A stretch of DNA of 36,896 nucleotides from Spirochaetaceae bacterium (GCA_007695175.1 REEH01000203.1:1-36896), one strand, 5' to 3'. Shown: positions 16,325 through 25,021, counted from the first letter of the stretch. A program made the numbers and translations. The notes: generated from the sequence alone by a model not told the origin.

Positions 16325-17796
16325 AGGGACACGGGTCTCCCCGTGCGCGGTATGGCGATGGAGACGGTCGTGCCGACCCCGGGCGAACTCTCGATATTCA
16401 CCACGTCACGCCCGTAAAAGAGCTGGAACCGCCGGCATACGTTGCTGATCCCGAAATGCTGTCCCGGTGCCCAGCCGGCCTGTGAGGAAAATTTCGTTGC
16501 CTGGACGATTTCTCCGATCCGTGCCGGATCAATCCCGACCCCGTCGTCCCGGATGGTAACGAGCACGTGCTCGAGGTCCTGTTCCGCGGTAATCCGGATA
16601 TGGCACACGTCCACACTGGGTTCCAGCCCGTGGATTACGGCGTTCTCCACAAAGGGTTGCAGCACGAGACCGGGAATTGCCACGTCCAGGCAATCAGGGT
16701 CCGTCTCCAGGGTGTACTCCAGACGGCGGGAGAACCGTGTTTTCTGGATCTGAAGATAGCTGGAGACCGTTTCCAGCTCCTCCTGGAGTGTCACCTTTTC
16801 CTTGCCCCGTTTCAGGTTGTACCGGAGTATGTGCGACATATTATCCAGCACTTCTTTCGTTTTCGGCGCCGACTCCAGATCCGCCAGAGCGGAAATCGTA
16901 TTGAGCGTATTGAAGAGGAAATGCGGGTTTATCTGTGCCTGCAGGAGCTCAAGTTCCGACTGTTTGAGCGCATTTTCCATCTCCAGGTTCTGCTGTCGTA
17001 TCAGCGCCTCCGTTTCGGCCTGGGCCTTCGTCCGTTCTATGAACTCCTTTATGCGCCCGGTCATGTCGTTGAAGGAGTGGACCATTATCGCGATTTCATC
17101 GGTATTGCTCGTCCCCAGAGGAGGAAGATCCAGTTTGCCTGTCGCGAAGAGTTGCAGGTTGTGGACAAGCTCCTGAATTGGTACCGAGAGGTGGCGGGAA
17201 AAGCGCAGGGAGAAATACACACAGAGAAGCAACACCAGGGCAATAACGAAAAAGACGATCCGCTCTCCAGTCGCAAGATTGCTGCCGACCCCGGCAAAGT
17301 ACACACGCAGGGCGTGCAGGTCCTGCGCAAGGATGATATCAGCCTGGTTCTTTACGTATTGCGGGAGGAGGCCGAGTTCCAGGGTACTCCGGAAGAGGTA
17401 TATCCGCTCAACCCGGGCACGATAATCCTGGAGAAGCTGTTCCCGACGCTGATCAAAGGTCTGCAGGATCTTTTCCATGTCCGCAAGCGCAAAGTACGCC
17501 GGAGTATTCCGGGGGCGGCGCTGCTTCAGGGTGGCGATGCGGTTTTGCAGCTGCCTCATGTCCCGGTGGTACGATGCGATGTACTCGCTGTTTCCACTGA
17601 GGAGATAGTTCTCCGTGTTGGAGAAGATCTCATCCATCCGTAGCGATATCGCCTGCGTCTCGATCATGCTGGAGTAGAAATCGGCTACGTTTCCATAATG
17701 GTACCGGATCAGCCAGATCACCGCGATATTGAGGGAGGCCATGAGCAGTATTATCGCGAGGAAATAGCGCAGCAGCCGGTTTCGCAGCGTTCTCAT
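16297..17796 (-). CDS. Sensor histidine kinase, YesM family
   Basis: A 499-residue membrane kinase. There is one transmembrane segment at about 8-31, an extracytoplasmic helical sensor region (about 32-177) and a second segment at about 178-198. A HAMP linker (about 199-250) and a coiled segment come next. The His_kinase domain has 'LLQAQINPHFLFNTLNTISAL' (phospho-acceptor His292). The ATPase domain shows 'ENAVIHGLEPS' (N box) and 'IRDDGVGIDP' (G1). Known partners are YesN-type regulators such as the one at 15257-16324. It is the last gene of the minus-strand ABC/URO-D operon and overlaps the LacI-type gene by 4 nt. The sensor and its probable regulator are thus in opposite operons, tail to tail. 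Confidence 0.92.
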   Translation of the reverse strand: MRTLRNRLLRYFLAIILLMASLNIAVIWLIRYHYGNVADFYSSMIETQAISLRMDEIFSNTENYLLSGNSEYIASYHRDMRQLQNRIATLKQRRPRNTPAYFALADMEKILQTFDQRREQLLQDYRARVERIYLFRSTLELGLLPQYVKNQADIILAQDLHALRVYFAGVGSNLATGERIVFFVIALVLLLCVYFSLRFSRHLSVPIQELVHNLQLFATGKLDLPPLGTSNTDEIAIMVHSFNDMTGRIKEFIERTKAQAETEALIRQQNLEMENALKQSELELLQAQINPHFLFNTLNTISALADLESAPKTKEVLDNMSHILRYNLKRGKEKVTLQEELETVSSYLQIQKTRFSRRLEYTLETDPDCLDVAIPGLVLQPFVENAVIHGLEPSVDVCHIRITAEQDLEHVLVTIRDDGVGIDPARIGEIVQATKFSSQAGWAPGQHFGISNVCRRFQLFYGRDVVNIESSPGVGTTVSIAIPRTGRPVSLHIPERNLA

Positions 17797-18851
17797 GCGG
17801 TATCCGCCCGGGCCTGAAGGTACGAATCGAGGTTCTCCCGGGTCACGAGCTCGATCGGCATCGGGATCATCCCCGAAGGTGGCGAGCCGAGAACCACCTG
17901 CCGGTAGAGCTCGTACAACGCGTGGTATCCCTGAGTCTCCGGCTCCTGGCTGATGGCGAAGTCGATCCGGCCCTCCCGCAGGTACTCCACGTTCTCGGGG
18001 ATCAGGTCGTACGCTACAAGTGGTATGTGGCGGGGCACTCCCCTCGATTCCAGGTACGTCACAACCAGGTGGCAGAGCGCGTTCGTTACGAAGATGCCTG
18101 ACACGTCGGAGAGGTCTCCCGGCATCTTCCCGGAAAGATCATCGGAGGGATTGTTTCCCGCCTCCCGGTCGAGCTCGATCGATCGGATCCGTACCGTGGG
18201 ATCGCTCTCAAAAAAGCGGTGGAACCCCTCGGCACGGCGGGCCAGGTGGTAGTCGTCCGTCCCCACGGTGACTACCACCTGCGTTGTTCCACCGCGACTG
18301 AGAATTCGCAGCAGTTTCCCCGCTACCAGGCCGCTGGTGAACGGATCCTGTCCGACGAAGGTACAGGGCGCACTCGTTTCCACGTGGCAGTCGAAAAGTA
18401 CCACGGGAAAACTGTGTTCGGTACTGATCGTTTCCAGGAAATGGCGCGCCGGGCGGGAGAGGACGGGAGCGAGAACGAGACCGTCCAGCCCCGCTTCGAG
18501 CACCTGCCGGGAGCACTCGTTAAAGGAATCGGACGAGTACTGGTTGAAGAAGAAGTATCGCGCGGAGACGTTGTGGAAGGCCAGATCCTGAGCCGCCCGG
18601 GCAACGCCGCCCTGAGGCAGCGCCCAGTACCCGTTGTCATGGGTAACGTCCGGCATCATCACGCCGAAGGTGTACGTCTTGGCCATCGACAGGTGGCGGG
18701 CCGTCAGGTTGGGGGAGTAGTTCAGGTCGTGAATAGCCTGCCGAACGCGCCGGAGCGTTTCCGGCGCGACACGACCGCGATCGTTCAGCACGCGGTCAAC
18801 GGTCCCGATGGAGACTCCGGCGCGCCCCGCTACATCCTTGATCGTGGCCAT
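17793..18851 (-). CDS. LacI-family transcriptional regulator
   Basis: A 352-residue protein. The N-terminal helix-turn-helix 'IKDVAGRAGVSIGTVDRVLNDRGRV' and hinge 'LNYSPNLTARHLS' are characteristic of LacI regulators. A periplasmic-binding-protein-like ligand domain follows (about 60-350), with 'GVMMPDV' and 'LVAYDLIPENVEYLREGRIDFAISQEPETQGYHALYEL' type features. The hinge with 'T-V-D-R-V-L-N-D' rather than S-R-A-L-N resembles inositol/xylose-type binding branches. It lies inside the second ABC operon, between a URO-D gene and the kinase gene, so local control is likely. A candidate operator is the 18-bp palindrome at 22820-22837 ahead of the operon. Confidence 0.9.
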   Translation of the reverse strand: MATIKDVAGRAGVSIGTVDRVLNDRGRVAPETLRRVRQAIHDLNYSPNLTARHLSMAKTYTFGVMMPDVTHDNGYWALPQGGVARAAQDLAFHNVSARYFFFNQYSSDSFNECSRQVLEAGLDGLVLAPVLSRPARHFLETISTEHSFPVVLFDCHVETSAPCTFVGQDPFTSGLVAGKLLRILSRGGTTQVVVTVGTDDYHLARRAEGFHRFFESDPTVRIRSIELDREAGNNPSDDLSGKMPGDLSDVSGIFVTNALCHLVVTYLESRGVPRHIPLVAYDLIPENVEYLREGRIDFAISQEPETQGYHALYELYRQVVLGSPPSGMIPMPIELVTRENLDSYLQARADTA

Positions 18852-18870
18852 ACCGTCGCCATGCTAACTT

Positions 18871-19944
18871 TCAGGTCCACTTCTCGATCTTTTTCAGAAG
18901 GGACCGTTCCTCCTCCTCACTCGCCGAGGGCAGGCAGAGAAAGATCCCCTCCGGTCGAACGTGCTGCATGAACTCATCCAGCTCCCTCGGCAGCAGATCG
19001 ACGATCACCGATTTTCCCGCTTCCTGGATGCGCCTGACAAGAGGCACCCACTGCATGATGGGCTGGTCCTCCGCGACACCCTGTACCCACTGGTACGCCT
19101 GGATTTCCGGTATCGCCAGGAGCTGGTCCAGGTGCCGGGCGACACCCTTGCCGTCCACGTGAAAAACGTTGTGTGTCATGTGCCGGACCTCGCGGCGGAT
19201 TATCGGGAGGGCGATATCGTTGAACTGCTCCTCCGAGATCATCGCGGCAAGATCGCAACTGGGAATGTGCATTTTTCCGCGGGAGGGGATCTCCATCCAG
19301 GTCACCGACAGCTGGCCGTGACTTTTGAGGATCCCGTCAAAATGGTCGTAGACCTCAAGGAAGTACGTGGCTCCGCGTTCCGCCAGGGCCCGAACCTGCT
19401 CCGGCGCATCGTAGAGGTCCAGACAGAGCTGGGTCGCCCCGCGCCACGCCATGGCGCAGTCCGCTCCGGGATGCAGGTCGGTGTAGCCTACCATGAAGCG
19501 GTCCCCACAAACCTCGAGTGCCGCCCGGGTCAGCTCCTCGATCTTGCGGAAGTATTCATTCTCCCGGTCAAGGACCAGCTTCTCCGCGTCGGACCATTCC
19601 CGGACGGGGTGGACCGACCAGGAGGTTGTCTCTCCGTACTCCAGGGGGCAGCCGTGGAAAGCAGCGTAAACCTCCGGGCCCAGGTTCGGCCAGTAGACGG
19701 GGAAGGTTTCCGCCAGGAAGACCTTGTTCCGGATCGAACGGAGGTAGCGATCGATCTGGTACTCCACGTCAAACCAGCGGTCCCGGAGCGACTGCCAGCG
19801 GCCGGGATCCACCGAATCGATTTTCTCGGCGAAGGCGTTGTGCCGCGTGAAGCGCACCGGGACTCGATCGACGATTGCGCCCTCGAACCACGCCTCCACA
19901 CGGCTCATGGCCTGGTCGAAATCCGGCTTGGAGGCGAGATCCAT
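18871..19944 (-). CDS. URO-D superfamily protein with altered metal site
   Basis: A 357-residue protein with the URO-D fold, distant from the other copies. The position of the H-x-C zinc motif reads His262-Val-Asp264 ('VFHVDGKGVARHL'), so Cys is replaced by Asp. The late ligand position is also not recognisable ('IFLCLPSASEEEE'). Other landmarks: 'DRVPVRFTRHNAF' at the start, 'VGYTDLHPGADCAMAWRG' and 'SVTWMEIPSRGKMHIPSCDLAAMIS'. It starts 1 nt after the permease stop, so it is firmly part of the second ABC operon. It may use another metal geometry or no metal. The annotation as a family member is sound; no function is assigned. Confidence 0.75.
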   Translation of the reverse strand: MDLASKPDFDQAMSRVEAWFEGAIVDRVPVRFTRHNAFAEKIDSVDPGRWQSLRDRWFDVEYQIDRYLRSIRNKVFLAETFPVYWPNLGPEVYAAFHGCPLEYGETTSWSVHPVREWSDAEKLVLDRENEYFRKIEELTRAALEVCGDRFMVGYTDLHPGADCAMAWRGATQLCLDLYDAPEQVRALAERGATYFLEVYDHFDGILKSHGQLSVTWMEIPSRGKMHIPSCDLAAMISEEQFNDIALPIIRREVRHMTHNVFHVDGKGVARHLDQLLAIPEIQAYQWVQGVAEDQPIMQWVPLVRRIQEAGKSVIVDLLPRELDEFMQHVRPEGIFLCLPSASEEEERSLLKKIEKWT

Positions 19945-19945
19945 G

Positions 19946-20908
19946 TCAGCCCCGCTTTCTCATCATCGTCGCGTAGGTGGAGACGGAAATCATGATCAGC
20001 AAGCCGTAGATAAACTGGATCCAGAACCCGCTCAATCCTGACGAGATAATTCCTGCCTCGAGCGATCCGATAAGCAGGGCGCCAAGAAAGGTGCCGAGCA
20101 TCGTTCCCATCCCGCCGAACACGGAAGTACCGCCCACGAAAACGGCCGCCAGAGCGGACATGAGGTACCCCTGTCCCTGGCTTGGCCAGAAGTAGGTCAC
20201 TTCCAGCGTGGAGAGGATGCCCACGAAAGCCGCGGCGGCGCCCACCTGCATGAAGGCTATCGTCTTGACCAGTTTGACGTTGATACCCATCATGGCGGCG
20301 CTCTGTTCGTTATCACCGACGAAGAGCAGGTGCGTACCGAAGCGGTGCCGTTTGAGCAACGTTCCGAAAAAGAGTCCCGCCAGAACCATCCAGATGAACT
20401 GCGCCGGGATCACCCCTCCGATTCTTCCCACGAAGACGGTGAACAGAGTCCGGTCCATGGCTCCCACCAGGGAAATACCGCGTCCCTGGGCGACCATGTT
20501 GACGGCTCCCCGCCAGAAAAACATGGAACCGATCGTCGCCACGAGGGAGGGAACTCCGATATGGACCACCAGGATCGAGTTGATGAACCCGCAGGCGGTG
20601 CCCACCGCAAGACAGGCGATCACAGCCAGGGGCATGTTTCCCGTGGCGGTAAAGACGGCGCCGAATACCCAGGCGGAAAAGGCGAGAACCGAGGGGAAGG
20701 AAAGATCCATCATCCCCAGGACGACGACCAGCGTGACCGAGAGTGCCAGGATCGCGATGAAGGGTATCGTGGACATGAAAGAGTAGTAGATATCGAATCG
20801 TGAGAAGACTCCCGGATTCCCGATAAAGAAGAGGGCGTATACGGACAGAAAAACGACCAGTATACTGAGATCGAGCTTGTGCTCCAGACGCATTGGCTTT
20901 TTCAACAT
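19946..20908 (-). CDS. Sugar-type ABC transporter permease (second transporter)
   Basis: A 320-residue RbsC-family membrane protein (BPD_transp_2). It shows 'LVVVLGMMDLSFPSVLAFSAW', 'VGVPSLVATIGSMFFWRG' and the coupling loop 'LFVGDNEQSAAMMGINV'. 'VFVGGTSVFGGMGTMLGTFLGALLIG' lies near the C-terminus. Starting at 20908 is supported by a GGGGAA site; an internal ATG five codons later is possible. It partners with the single-domain ATPase at 20929-21702, a minimal arrangement unlike the double-domain ATPase of the first transporter. Confidence 0.92.
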   Translation of the reverse strand: MLKKPMRLEHKLDLSILVVFLSVYALFFIGNPGVFSRFDIYYSFMSTIPFIAILALSVTLVVVLGMMDLSFPSVLAFSAWVFGAVFTATGNMPLAVIACLAVGTACGFINSILVVHIGVPSLVATIGSMFFWRGAVNMVAQGRGISLVGAMDRTLFTVFVGRIGGVIPAQFIWMVLAGLFFGTLLKRHRFGTHLLFVGDNEQSAAMMGINVKLVKTIAFMQVGAAAAFVGILSTLEVTYFWPSQGQGYLMSALAAVFVGGTSVFGGMGTMLGTFLGALLIGSLEAGIISSGLSGFWIQFIYGLLIMISVSTYATMMRKRG

Positions 20909-20928
20909 TGTATGTTCCCCTTCCTCGA

Positions 20929-21702
20929 TTACTCGAAGACCCCGGTCCTGGCCAGGTTTTCCATTTTCTGTACCAGGTCATCCTGGGTGATATCGCTTTT
21001 TCTGACGTCTCCGGCAATCTTGCCGCGATCGAGAATCACGAAGCGGTCCGCCGCCGGGTAGATATGGTAAAAGTTGTGACTGATAAAGATGGCGGACTTC
21101 CCGTGTTCCTTGATGCTGCGGGTGAATTCAAGCACCTTCTTGGTCTCCGAGAGGGACAATCCCATGGTCGGTTCGTCAAGAATGATGAGGTCCGCGTCAA
21201 AGTAGAGCGCCCGCCCGATCGCGACGCCCTGTTTCTCTCCACCGGAGAGAAACATAACCTGCGAATCCACGGTGATCGCCTTGGAGGTAAAGCCCATGCT
21301 CTCGCGCAGGAGTCGCTCCGTCTCCCGTTTCTGCTGTTTCACGTCGATGAGACCGAGAAAATTGGTAATTTCCCGCCCGGCGAACATGTTGCGCCACAGG
21401 CTCTGCTGGTCCGCCAGGGCACGCTCCTGGTAGACTGTCTCGATCCCGAGGGCACGGGACTGGGCAACGGAATGGATCGTGATCCGTTGGCCCTTGAAGT
21501 AAATCTCGCCCTTGTTGGGCCGGTGTACGCCGGTGATCGTCTTGATCAGCGTCGATTTTCCCGCGCCGTTGTCGCCCACGAGCGCGACGATCTCCGCTTT
21601 ACCCACGTGAAAATCGATGCCCTGCAGCACGTTCACGTGTCCGAAGGATTTGTGTACGCCGCGCATCTCCAGCAAGTATTCGTAATCGGTGTTTTCCGAC
21701 AT
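20929..21702 (-). CDS. Sugar-type ABC transporter ATP-binding protein, single domain
   Basis: A 257-residue ATPase: Walker A 'GDNGAGKST', signature 'LSGGEKQGVAIGRAL' and Walker B 'LIILDEPTMGLS', ending with an H-loop 'IFISHNFYHIY'. The family is the short FrcA/XylG-like form that works as a dimer with an RbsC-type permease. The ATG is preceded by GGAGG. It lies 87 nt after the binding-protein gene, separated by an attenuator-like hairpin, and 20 nt before the permease. Confidence 0.93.
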   Translation of the reverse strand: MSENTDYEYLLEMRGVHKSFGHVNVLQGIDFHVGKAEIVALVGDNGAGKSTLIKTITGVHRPNKGEIYFKGQRITIHSVAQSRALGIETVYQERALADQQSLWRNMFAGREITNFLGLIDVKQQKRETERLLRESMGFTSKAITVDSQVMFLSGGEKQGVAIGRALYFDADLIILDEPTMGLSLSETKKVLEFTRSIKEHGKSAIFISHNFYHIYPAADRFVILDRGKIAGDVRKSDITQDDLVQKMENLARTGVFE

Positions 21703-21719
21703 CTATGCTACCTCCCCGG

Positions 21720-21756
21720 AAAAATCACGGCGGCCCCGCATCGCGCGAAACCGCCG
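21720..21756 (-). terminator. Attenuator-like hairpin after the second binding-protein gene
   Basis: On the minus strand CGGCGG pairs with CCGCCG (plus positions 21751-21756 and 21728-21733) around a 17-nt loop, followed after three bases by a run of five T (21724-21720). It probably causes partial termination, so the binding protein is made in excess over ATPase and permease. Confidence 0.55.
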
Positions 21757-21789
21757 GATACAGATGAGACTAGTGCTGAAAACCGGGGA

Positions 21790-22809
21790 TTATCTGATTC
21801 CCCGCTGCGCCAGAGGCGCCACAAAGTCGATATTGCTCGCATCAATCAAGGCCGCACCCGTATCGATGTGGAGTCCCGAGAACCCGTACTTCACCGTCAG
21901 GGCGATCTGCAGAATGGGCAGGTACCCCTGCAGCCAGGGCTGCTGGTCCAGAACAACGCCGAGGTATCCACTGTTGATTGCGTCCACCGTGGCGGCACTC
22001 AGGTCAAAGCCACCCACGTAGATATCGCCGGGATCGCGCCGTGCCGCCCGGAGGTAGGTGCCTACCGTTGCAGTCAGGGCGCCGTGGTCCGTGATGATCA
22101 GCTTGACATCGGGATTCGCCGCGATGTAGCTGGTCACGACCGGGGTGCCCTGGGCAGGATCGGAGTTGACCGCATCGGAAATCTCGATGTAATCGACGGT
22201 CAGACCCATCTCTTCAAGCGCGTCCACGGCGCCACGAGTACGCAGACCCCGCGTCTCCTGACCCATAAGGCCCCATACCATGGCTCGGTCTCCCGAGCTG
22301 ACGCCGGCGCGCTGTGCCGCACCTTCCGCGAGCATCCGGCCGGACCCGTAGAGATCCTGTCCCACGTATCCAAAGCCTTCCGCCTTGTATTTATCCTCGA
22401 TCTCCGGCAGCTGCGTATTCTGGCTCGTCACCACGATGCCCCGGGCGCGAGCGTCATCCACGAGCGGAGCCAGGGCGGCCACACCGGGGTGACCCATCAC
22501 GGCGATACCGTCGGGACGGCGTGCCACGGCGTCACGGAACTGGGCGATCATGCGGTCCGGAAGCCAGTCCGACCATACGTACTCCACGTTGACACCCAGA
22601 TCGTGCTGCGCCGCACGGGCACCGTTGTACACGATCGAGGCAAAGGGTCCACCCTCGGGTCCGCCCGGGAAGAAAACGATGTTGATACCCTCAAAATGTT
22701 TCTCACCTGCGGCAGCCCTGCTTTCCTGCTGGCCATCGGCAAACAGGAATGCCGAGAACACGAGCAACAGCACCATGCTGAGCCCGAGAACCTTCCTCAA
22801 ACTTCTCAT
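21790..22809 (-). CDS. Sugar-type ABC transporter substrate-binding protein (second transporter)
   Basis: A 339-residue binding protein with a Sec signal peptide ('RKVLGLSMVLLLVFSAFLFA', cleavage likely after Ala24) followed by D-G-Q-Q-E-S, a mature start common in spirochaete binding proteins. The mature part has 'FRDAVARRPDGIAVMGHPG', 'ARARGIVVTSQNTQLPE' and 'YLGVVLDQQPWLQGYLPILQIALT'. These mark the peripla_BP_4 class that binds ribose, inositol, AI-2 or related ligands. It has no lipobox, unlike the first binding protein. An AGGAGG site precedes the ATG. It opens the minus-strand operon ending at 16297. Confidence 0.9.
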   Translation of the reverse strand: MRSLRKVLGLSMVLLLVFSAFLFADGQQESRAAAGEKHFEGINIVFFPGGPEGGPFASIVYNGARAAQHDLGVNVEYVWSDWLPDRMIAQFRDAVARRPDGIAVMGHPGVAALAPLVDDARARGIVVTSQNTQLPEIEDKYKAEGFGYVGQDLYGSGRMLAEGAAQRAGVSSGDRAMVWGLMGQETRGLRTRGAVDALEEMGLTVDYIEISDAVNSDPAQGTPVVTSYIAANPDVKLIITDHGALTATVGTYLRAARRDPGDIYVGGFDLSAATVDAINSGYLGVVLDQQPWLQGYLPILQIALTVKYGFSGLHIDTGAALIDASNIDFVAPLAQRGIR

Positions 22810-22819
22810 AACGCCTCCT

Positions 22820-22837
22820 TTTCAGGATACCCTGAAA
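22820..22837 (-). promoter_or_regulatory. 18-bp palindromic candidate operator in the leader of the second ABC operon
   Basis: TTTCAGGATACCCTGAAA: a perfect 7-bp inverted repeat with a 4-bp centre, immediately upstream of the AGGAGG site of the binding-protein gene. It fits a dimeric repressor such as the LacI protein encoded in the same operon. As RNA it could also fold into a hairpin near the ribosome-binding site. Confidence 0.5.
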
Positions 22838-22847
22838 TATTTTTAGT

Positions 22848-22874
22848 CCGGCCATCCCCGGAGGGATGGTCCGG
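22848..22874 (-). repeat. Inverted repeat in the second ABC operon leader
   Basis: CCATCCC (22852-22858) and GGGATGG (22863-22869) form a 7-bp stem with a CGGA loop, extended by flanking CCGG on each side past a one-base bulge. No T-run follows on either strand, so it is not called a terminator. It lies just upstream of the 18-bp palindrome. Confidence 0.4.
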
Positions 22875-22954
22875 CCCTCGAAACCAAAGTATCTCACGCA
22901 CTACCTGAAGCAGATATGGACTATCCTGCCGCATGAATAGATAAAACTGCAGCT

Positions 22955-24037
22955 CTATGCCCGGTACCCCTCCCGGATCGTATCCACCATGGCCCGGAAG
23001 TTTTCCATGGGTGTATCGAGCTGCACGTGGTGCGTCGGGCCGAGAATCAGCCCGCCCCCCCTGCCGATCGTCTCCATCCGCCGGCGGACTTCCTTCTCCA
23101 CGTCCCGGGGAGAGCCGAAGGGAAGCGTGTGCTGCTCGTCGATGGAACCCCAGAAGCAGAGCTTGTCGCCGTAGAGGCGTTTTACCTCGGCGGGATCGAG
23201 ACTGGCCGGCTGGATCGGGTTCAGGACGTCAATGCCGATCTCGATCAGATCGGGGACAACCGGCCAGATCGCGCCGTCCGAGTGATACGCCACCTTGACC
23301 TCCGGGTTTATCGCCTTTACCTCCGCCACGAAGCGGGCCATGCGTGGTTTAAGAAAGGTGCGCCACATCTCGGGGGAGATGATCATGGCAGTCTGGGCGC
23401 CGATGTCGTCGCCCGTCCAGATCATGTCCACCCCGAGTTCCGTGAGCTTTTTGGCCGCCGCCAGGTGAAACAGGAAAGGAATCTCCAGTACCGCATTTGC
23501 CGTGTCGGGCTCCAGGGAGAGGTCCATCAGGAGGCGATCGAGTCCGCGCAATGCCCAGGCGGTCTCAAAGATCGTGCAGACCGTAACTCCCGTTATCCAG
23601 TACTGCTGCCCGAACTCCCGCACCACACGAGCGGGCTCATCGTACAGTTCGGGCCGCTGCGGATCGGGAGCCGCGTAGCTGGAAATAGCGCTGTCCTCCG
23701 CAAGGGGGTGCTCGGCGATCTCGGTGTAACTGCCGGTGCCAAACTTCGTGGTATACCCGGTCCGGCGCCATCCGATGCCCCATTCGTCGGTGTAGCTCTC
23801 GCCGCCGCCGTAGTAGGAGTTGGCCCACCCGACGGATGTCAGGAGGAGATCCTCCCCGAGCGCGCGCTCTATGTCGTAGGGGTTGCCGCCGCCGTGGGGG
23901 TTGTGTTCGTCCTCGCCGGTGAGGTGCAGATCCTCCCGCAGGCGCTGGGCAAACTCCGGAGTAAAGCTGATCTGCATGGGGCAACGGTCCGGCTGCTCCC
24001 CGTTCAAGGCGTGCAGCACCCGCTCTCGACTGGTCAC
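22955..24037 (-). CDS. URO-D superfamily protein (MtaA-like)
   Basis: A 360-residue URO-D-fold protein starting 'TSRERVLHALNGEQPDRCPMQISFTPEF'. The metal motif reads His252-Ser-Asp254 in 'VAYHSDGAIWPVVPDLIEIGIDVLNPIQP', with a late His336 in 'GPTHHVQLDTPMEN', so Cys ligands of MtaA are replaced by Asp and His. 'IDEQHTLPFGSPRDVEKEVRRRM' is shared nearly word for word with the homologue at 13630. The GTG start has a GGGAG site upstream. It has its own consensus promoter (24090-24119) inside the gap after the AraC/PocR gene, and the second ABC operon follows 145 nt downstream. Confidence 0.83.
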   Translation of the reverse strand: MTSRERVLHALNGEQPDRCPMQISFTPEFAQRLREDLHLTGEDEHNPHGGGNPYDIERALGEDLLLTSVGWANSYYGGGESYTDEWGIGWRRTGYTTKFGTGSYTEIAEHPLAEDSAISSYAAPDPQRPELYDEPARVVREFGQQYWITGVTVCTIFETAWALRGLDRLLMDLSLEPDTANAVLEIPFLFHLAAAKKLTELGVDMIWTGDDIGAQTAMIISPEMWRTFLKPRMARFVAEVKAINPEVKVAYHSDGAIWPVVPDLIEIGIDVLNPIQPASLDPAEVKRLYGDKLCFWGSIDEQHTLPFGSPRDVEKEVRRRMETIGRGGGLILGPTHHVQLDTPMENFRAMVDTIREGYRA

Positions 24038-24089
24038 TCGGCAACTCCCTTTTACCGGCCTCGGTGCGGCGCGGCGTTAACGTACACAC

Positions 24090-24119
24090 ATTATAGGGGC
24101 ACCCCGGAATTCCTGTCAA
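24090..24119 (-). promoter_or_regulatory. Consensus sigma-70 promoter of the 22955-24037 URO-D gene
   Basis: On the minus strand TTGACA (24119-24114), an 18-bp spacer and TATAAT (24095-24090), both perfect consensus. The start point would be near 24083. GCGTTAACG (24074-24082) lies right there and is shared with the araA operator at 27742-27761, so a common repressor is possible. The -35 box overlaps the last codons of the AraC/PocR gene. Confidence 0.75.
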
Positions 24120-24973
24120 ACAATTTGTTGGTCCCCCTCCCGCCGGCGTGCGAGGGAGGGGGCGATACCCCGTTTGCGTCGGTAAAACCGCGAAAAATAG
24201 AGGGGATCACGAAAGCCGACGGCACCGGCGATCTCCTTGATCGACATGCGCGGATCGTGCCGCATGTACCAGTCCGCCTTGTCCAGGATGATCTCCGCCT
24301 GAACATCCTTGAAGCCGGCGCCGTACTGTTCCCGAAAAAGGTGGGCGATCCGGGAGGGACTCTTGCCGACGAGGCGCGCCGCCTCGGGCAGGGAGAGCCG
24401 GATATCGCAGTGCTGCTCCATGTGCGCGATTATCTGCTCCAGGTTTCCCGCGGTCTCAACCCGGATCATGTGCTGCTGCAGGATGTAATCCACCAGCGAG
24501 GAGAAGAGGCCCAGAATGTGTTTGAGTCGGGAGGGCTCGAAGTAGGGTGCTTCCAGGAAGGCCTCCCGGAGCTCCCCGTTGTTGTGCTGCTGCTTCCACT
24601 GAAAGAGGTATTCCGCCGGCGGAGTATCGGTCATTCTCAGCTGTCCGATCATCACGTACCCCAGAAGGTGTCCGTCGTGCAGGAAGAGAGGTTTGATCGC
24701 CTCCACCAGTCCTCCGTGGCACTCGTAGTGCAGCAGCGCGGCGCGATCCCGTGCCTCCTGCTGCCTGGCGCGATCGGTTTCACGGCATCGGCCGTCCTGG
24801 TCGAGGCGGGTTCGAAGGAGAGTGCAGTACCGGCACCAGGGCTTGTTCTCGCCCACGCGCAGCTCTTCCCCGGCGGCGGAGAAGAACCCCATGCGAATCC
24901 CCAGCAGGGCGGTGAAACTGTTGAGTATTTCCTGCACATCGGGCCGGAAAAGGATCTGCATCTGGCGCGGCAT
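24116..24973 (-). CDS. AraC-family regulator with PocR ligand-binding domain
   Basis: A 285-residue regulator. The N-terminal ~165 residues form a PocR domain with its cysteine cluster: 'WCRYCTLLR' (Cys47, Cys50), 'GRCRETD' and 'LLHYECHGGLVEAI'. The C-terminal ~100 residues are an AraC double helix-turn-helix: 'SLPEAARLVGKSPSRIAHLFREQYG' and 'SIKEIAGAVGFRDPLYFSRFYRRKRGIAPS'. PocR domains sense small hydrocarbon metabolites such as 1,2-propanediol, or act as redox/ligand sensors. The start at 24973 is chosen because homology begins there; ATG 24961 is an alternative, and no good Shine-Dalgarno site is visible for either. It is flanked by URO-D genes on both sides, one co-directional and one divergent, and probably controls one or both. 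Confidence 0.85.
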   Translation of the reverse strand: MPRQMQILFRPDVQEILNSFTALLGIRMGFFSAAGEELRVGENKPWCRYCTLLRTRLDQDGRCRETDRARQQEARDRAALLHYECHGGLVEAIKPLFLHDGHLLGYVMIGQLRMTDTPPAEYLFQWKQQHNNGELREAFLEAPYFEPSRLKHILGLFSSLVDYILQQHMIRVETAGNLEQIIAHMEQHCDIRLSLPEAARLVGKSPSRIAHLFREQYGAGFKDVQAEIILDKADWYMRHDPRMSIKEIAGAVGFRDPLYFSRFYRRKRGIAPSLARRREGDQQIV

Positions 24974-25021
24974 GCCCGATTGTAACACGGGCAGCACAAA
25001 AGTCCATATCAACGACAAAGC

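Noticed and set aside
22848-22874. Leader hairpin as a terminator of the upstream URO-D gene
   Set aside because: On the minus strand the stem is followed by ACTAAAAATA, not a U-run.
20893-24985. Very long open frames (over 650 codons) on the plus strand opposite the second ABC operon and the AraC/URO-D genes
   Set aside because: They mirror well-conserved genes on the minus strand, encode low-quality Arg/Gly/His-rich sequence without recognisable domains, and result from the high GC content.
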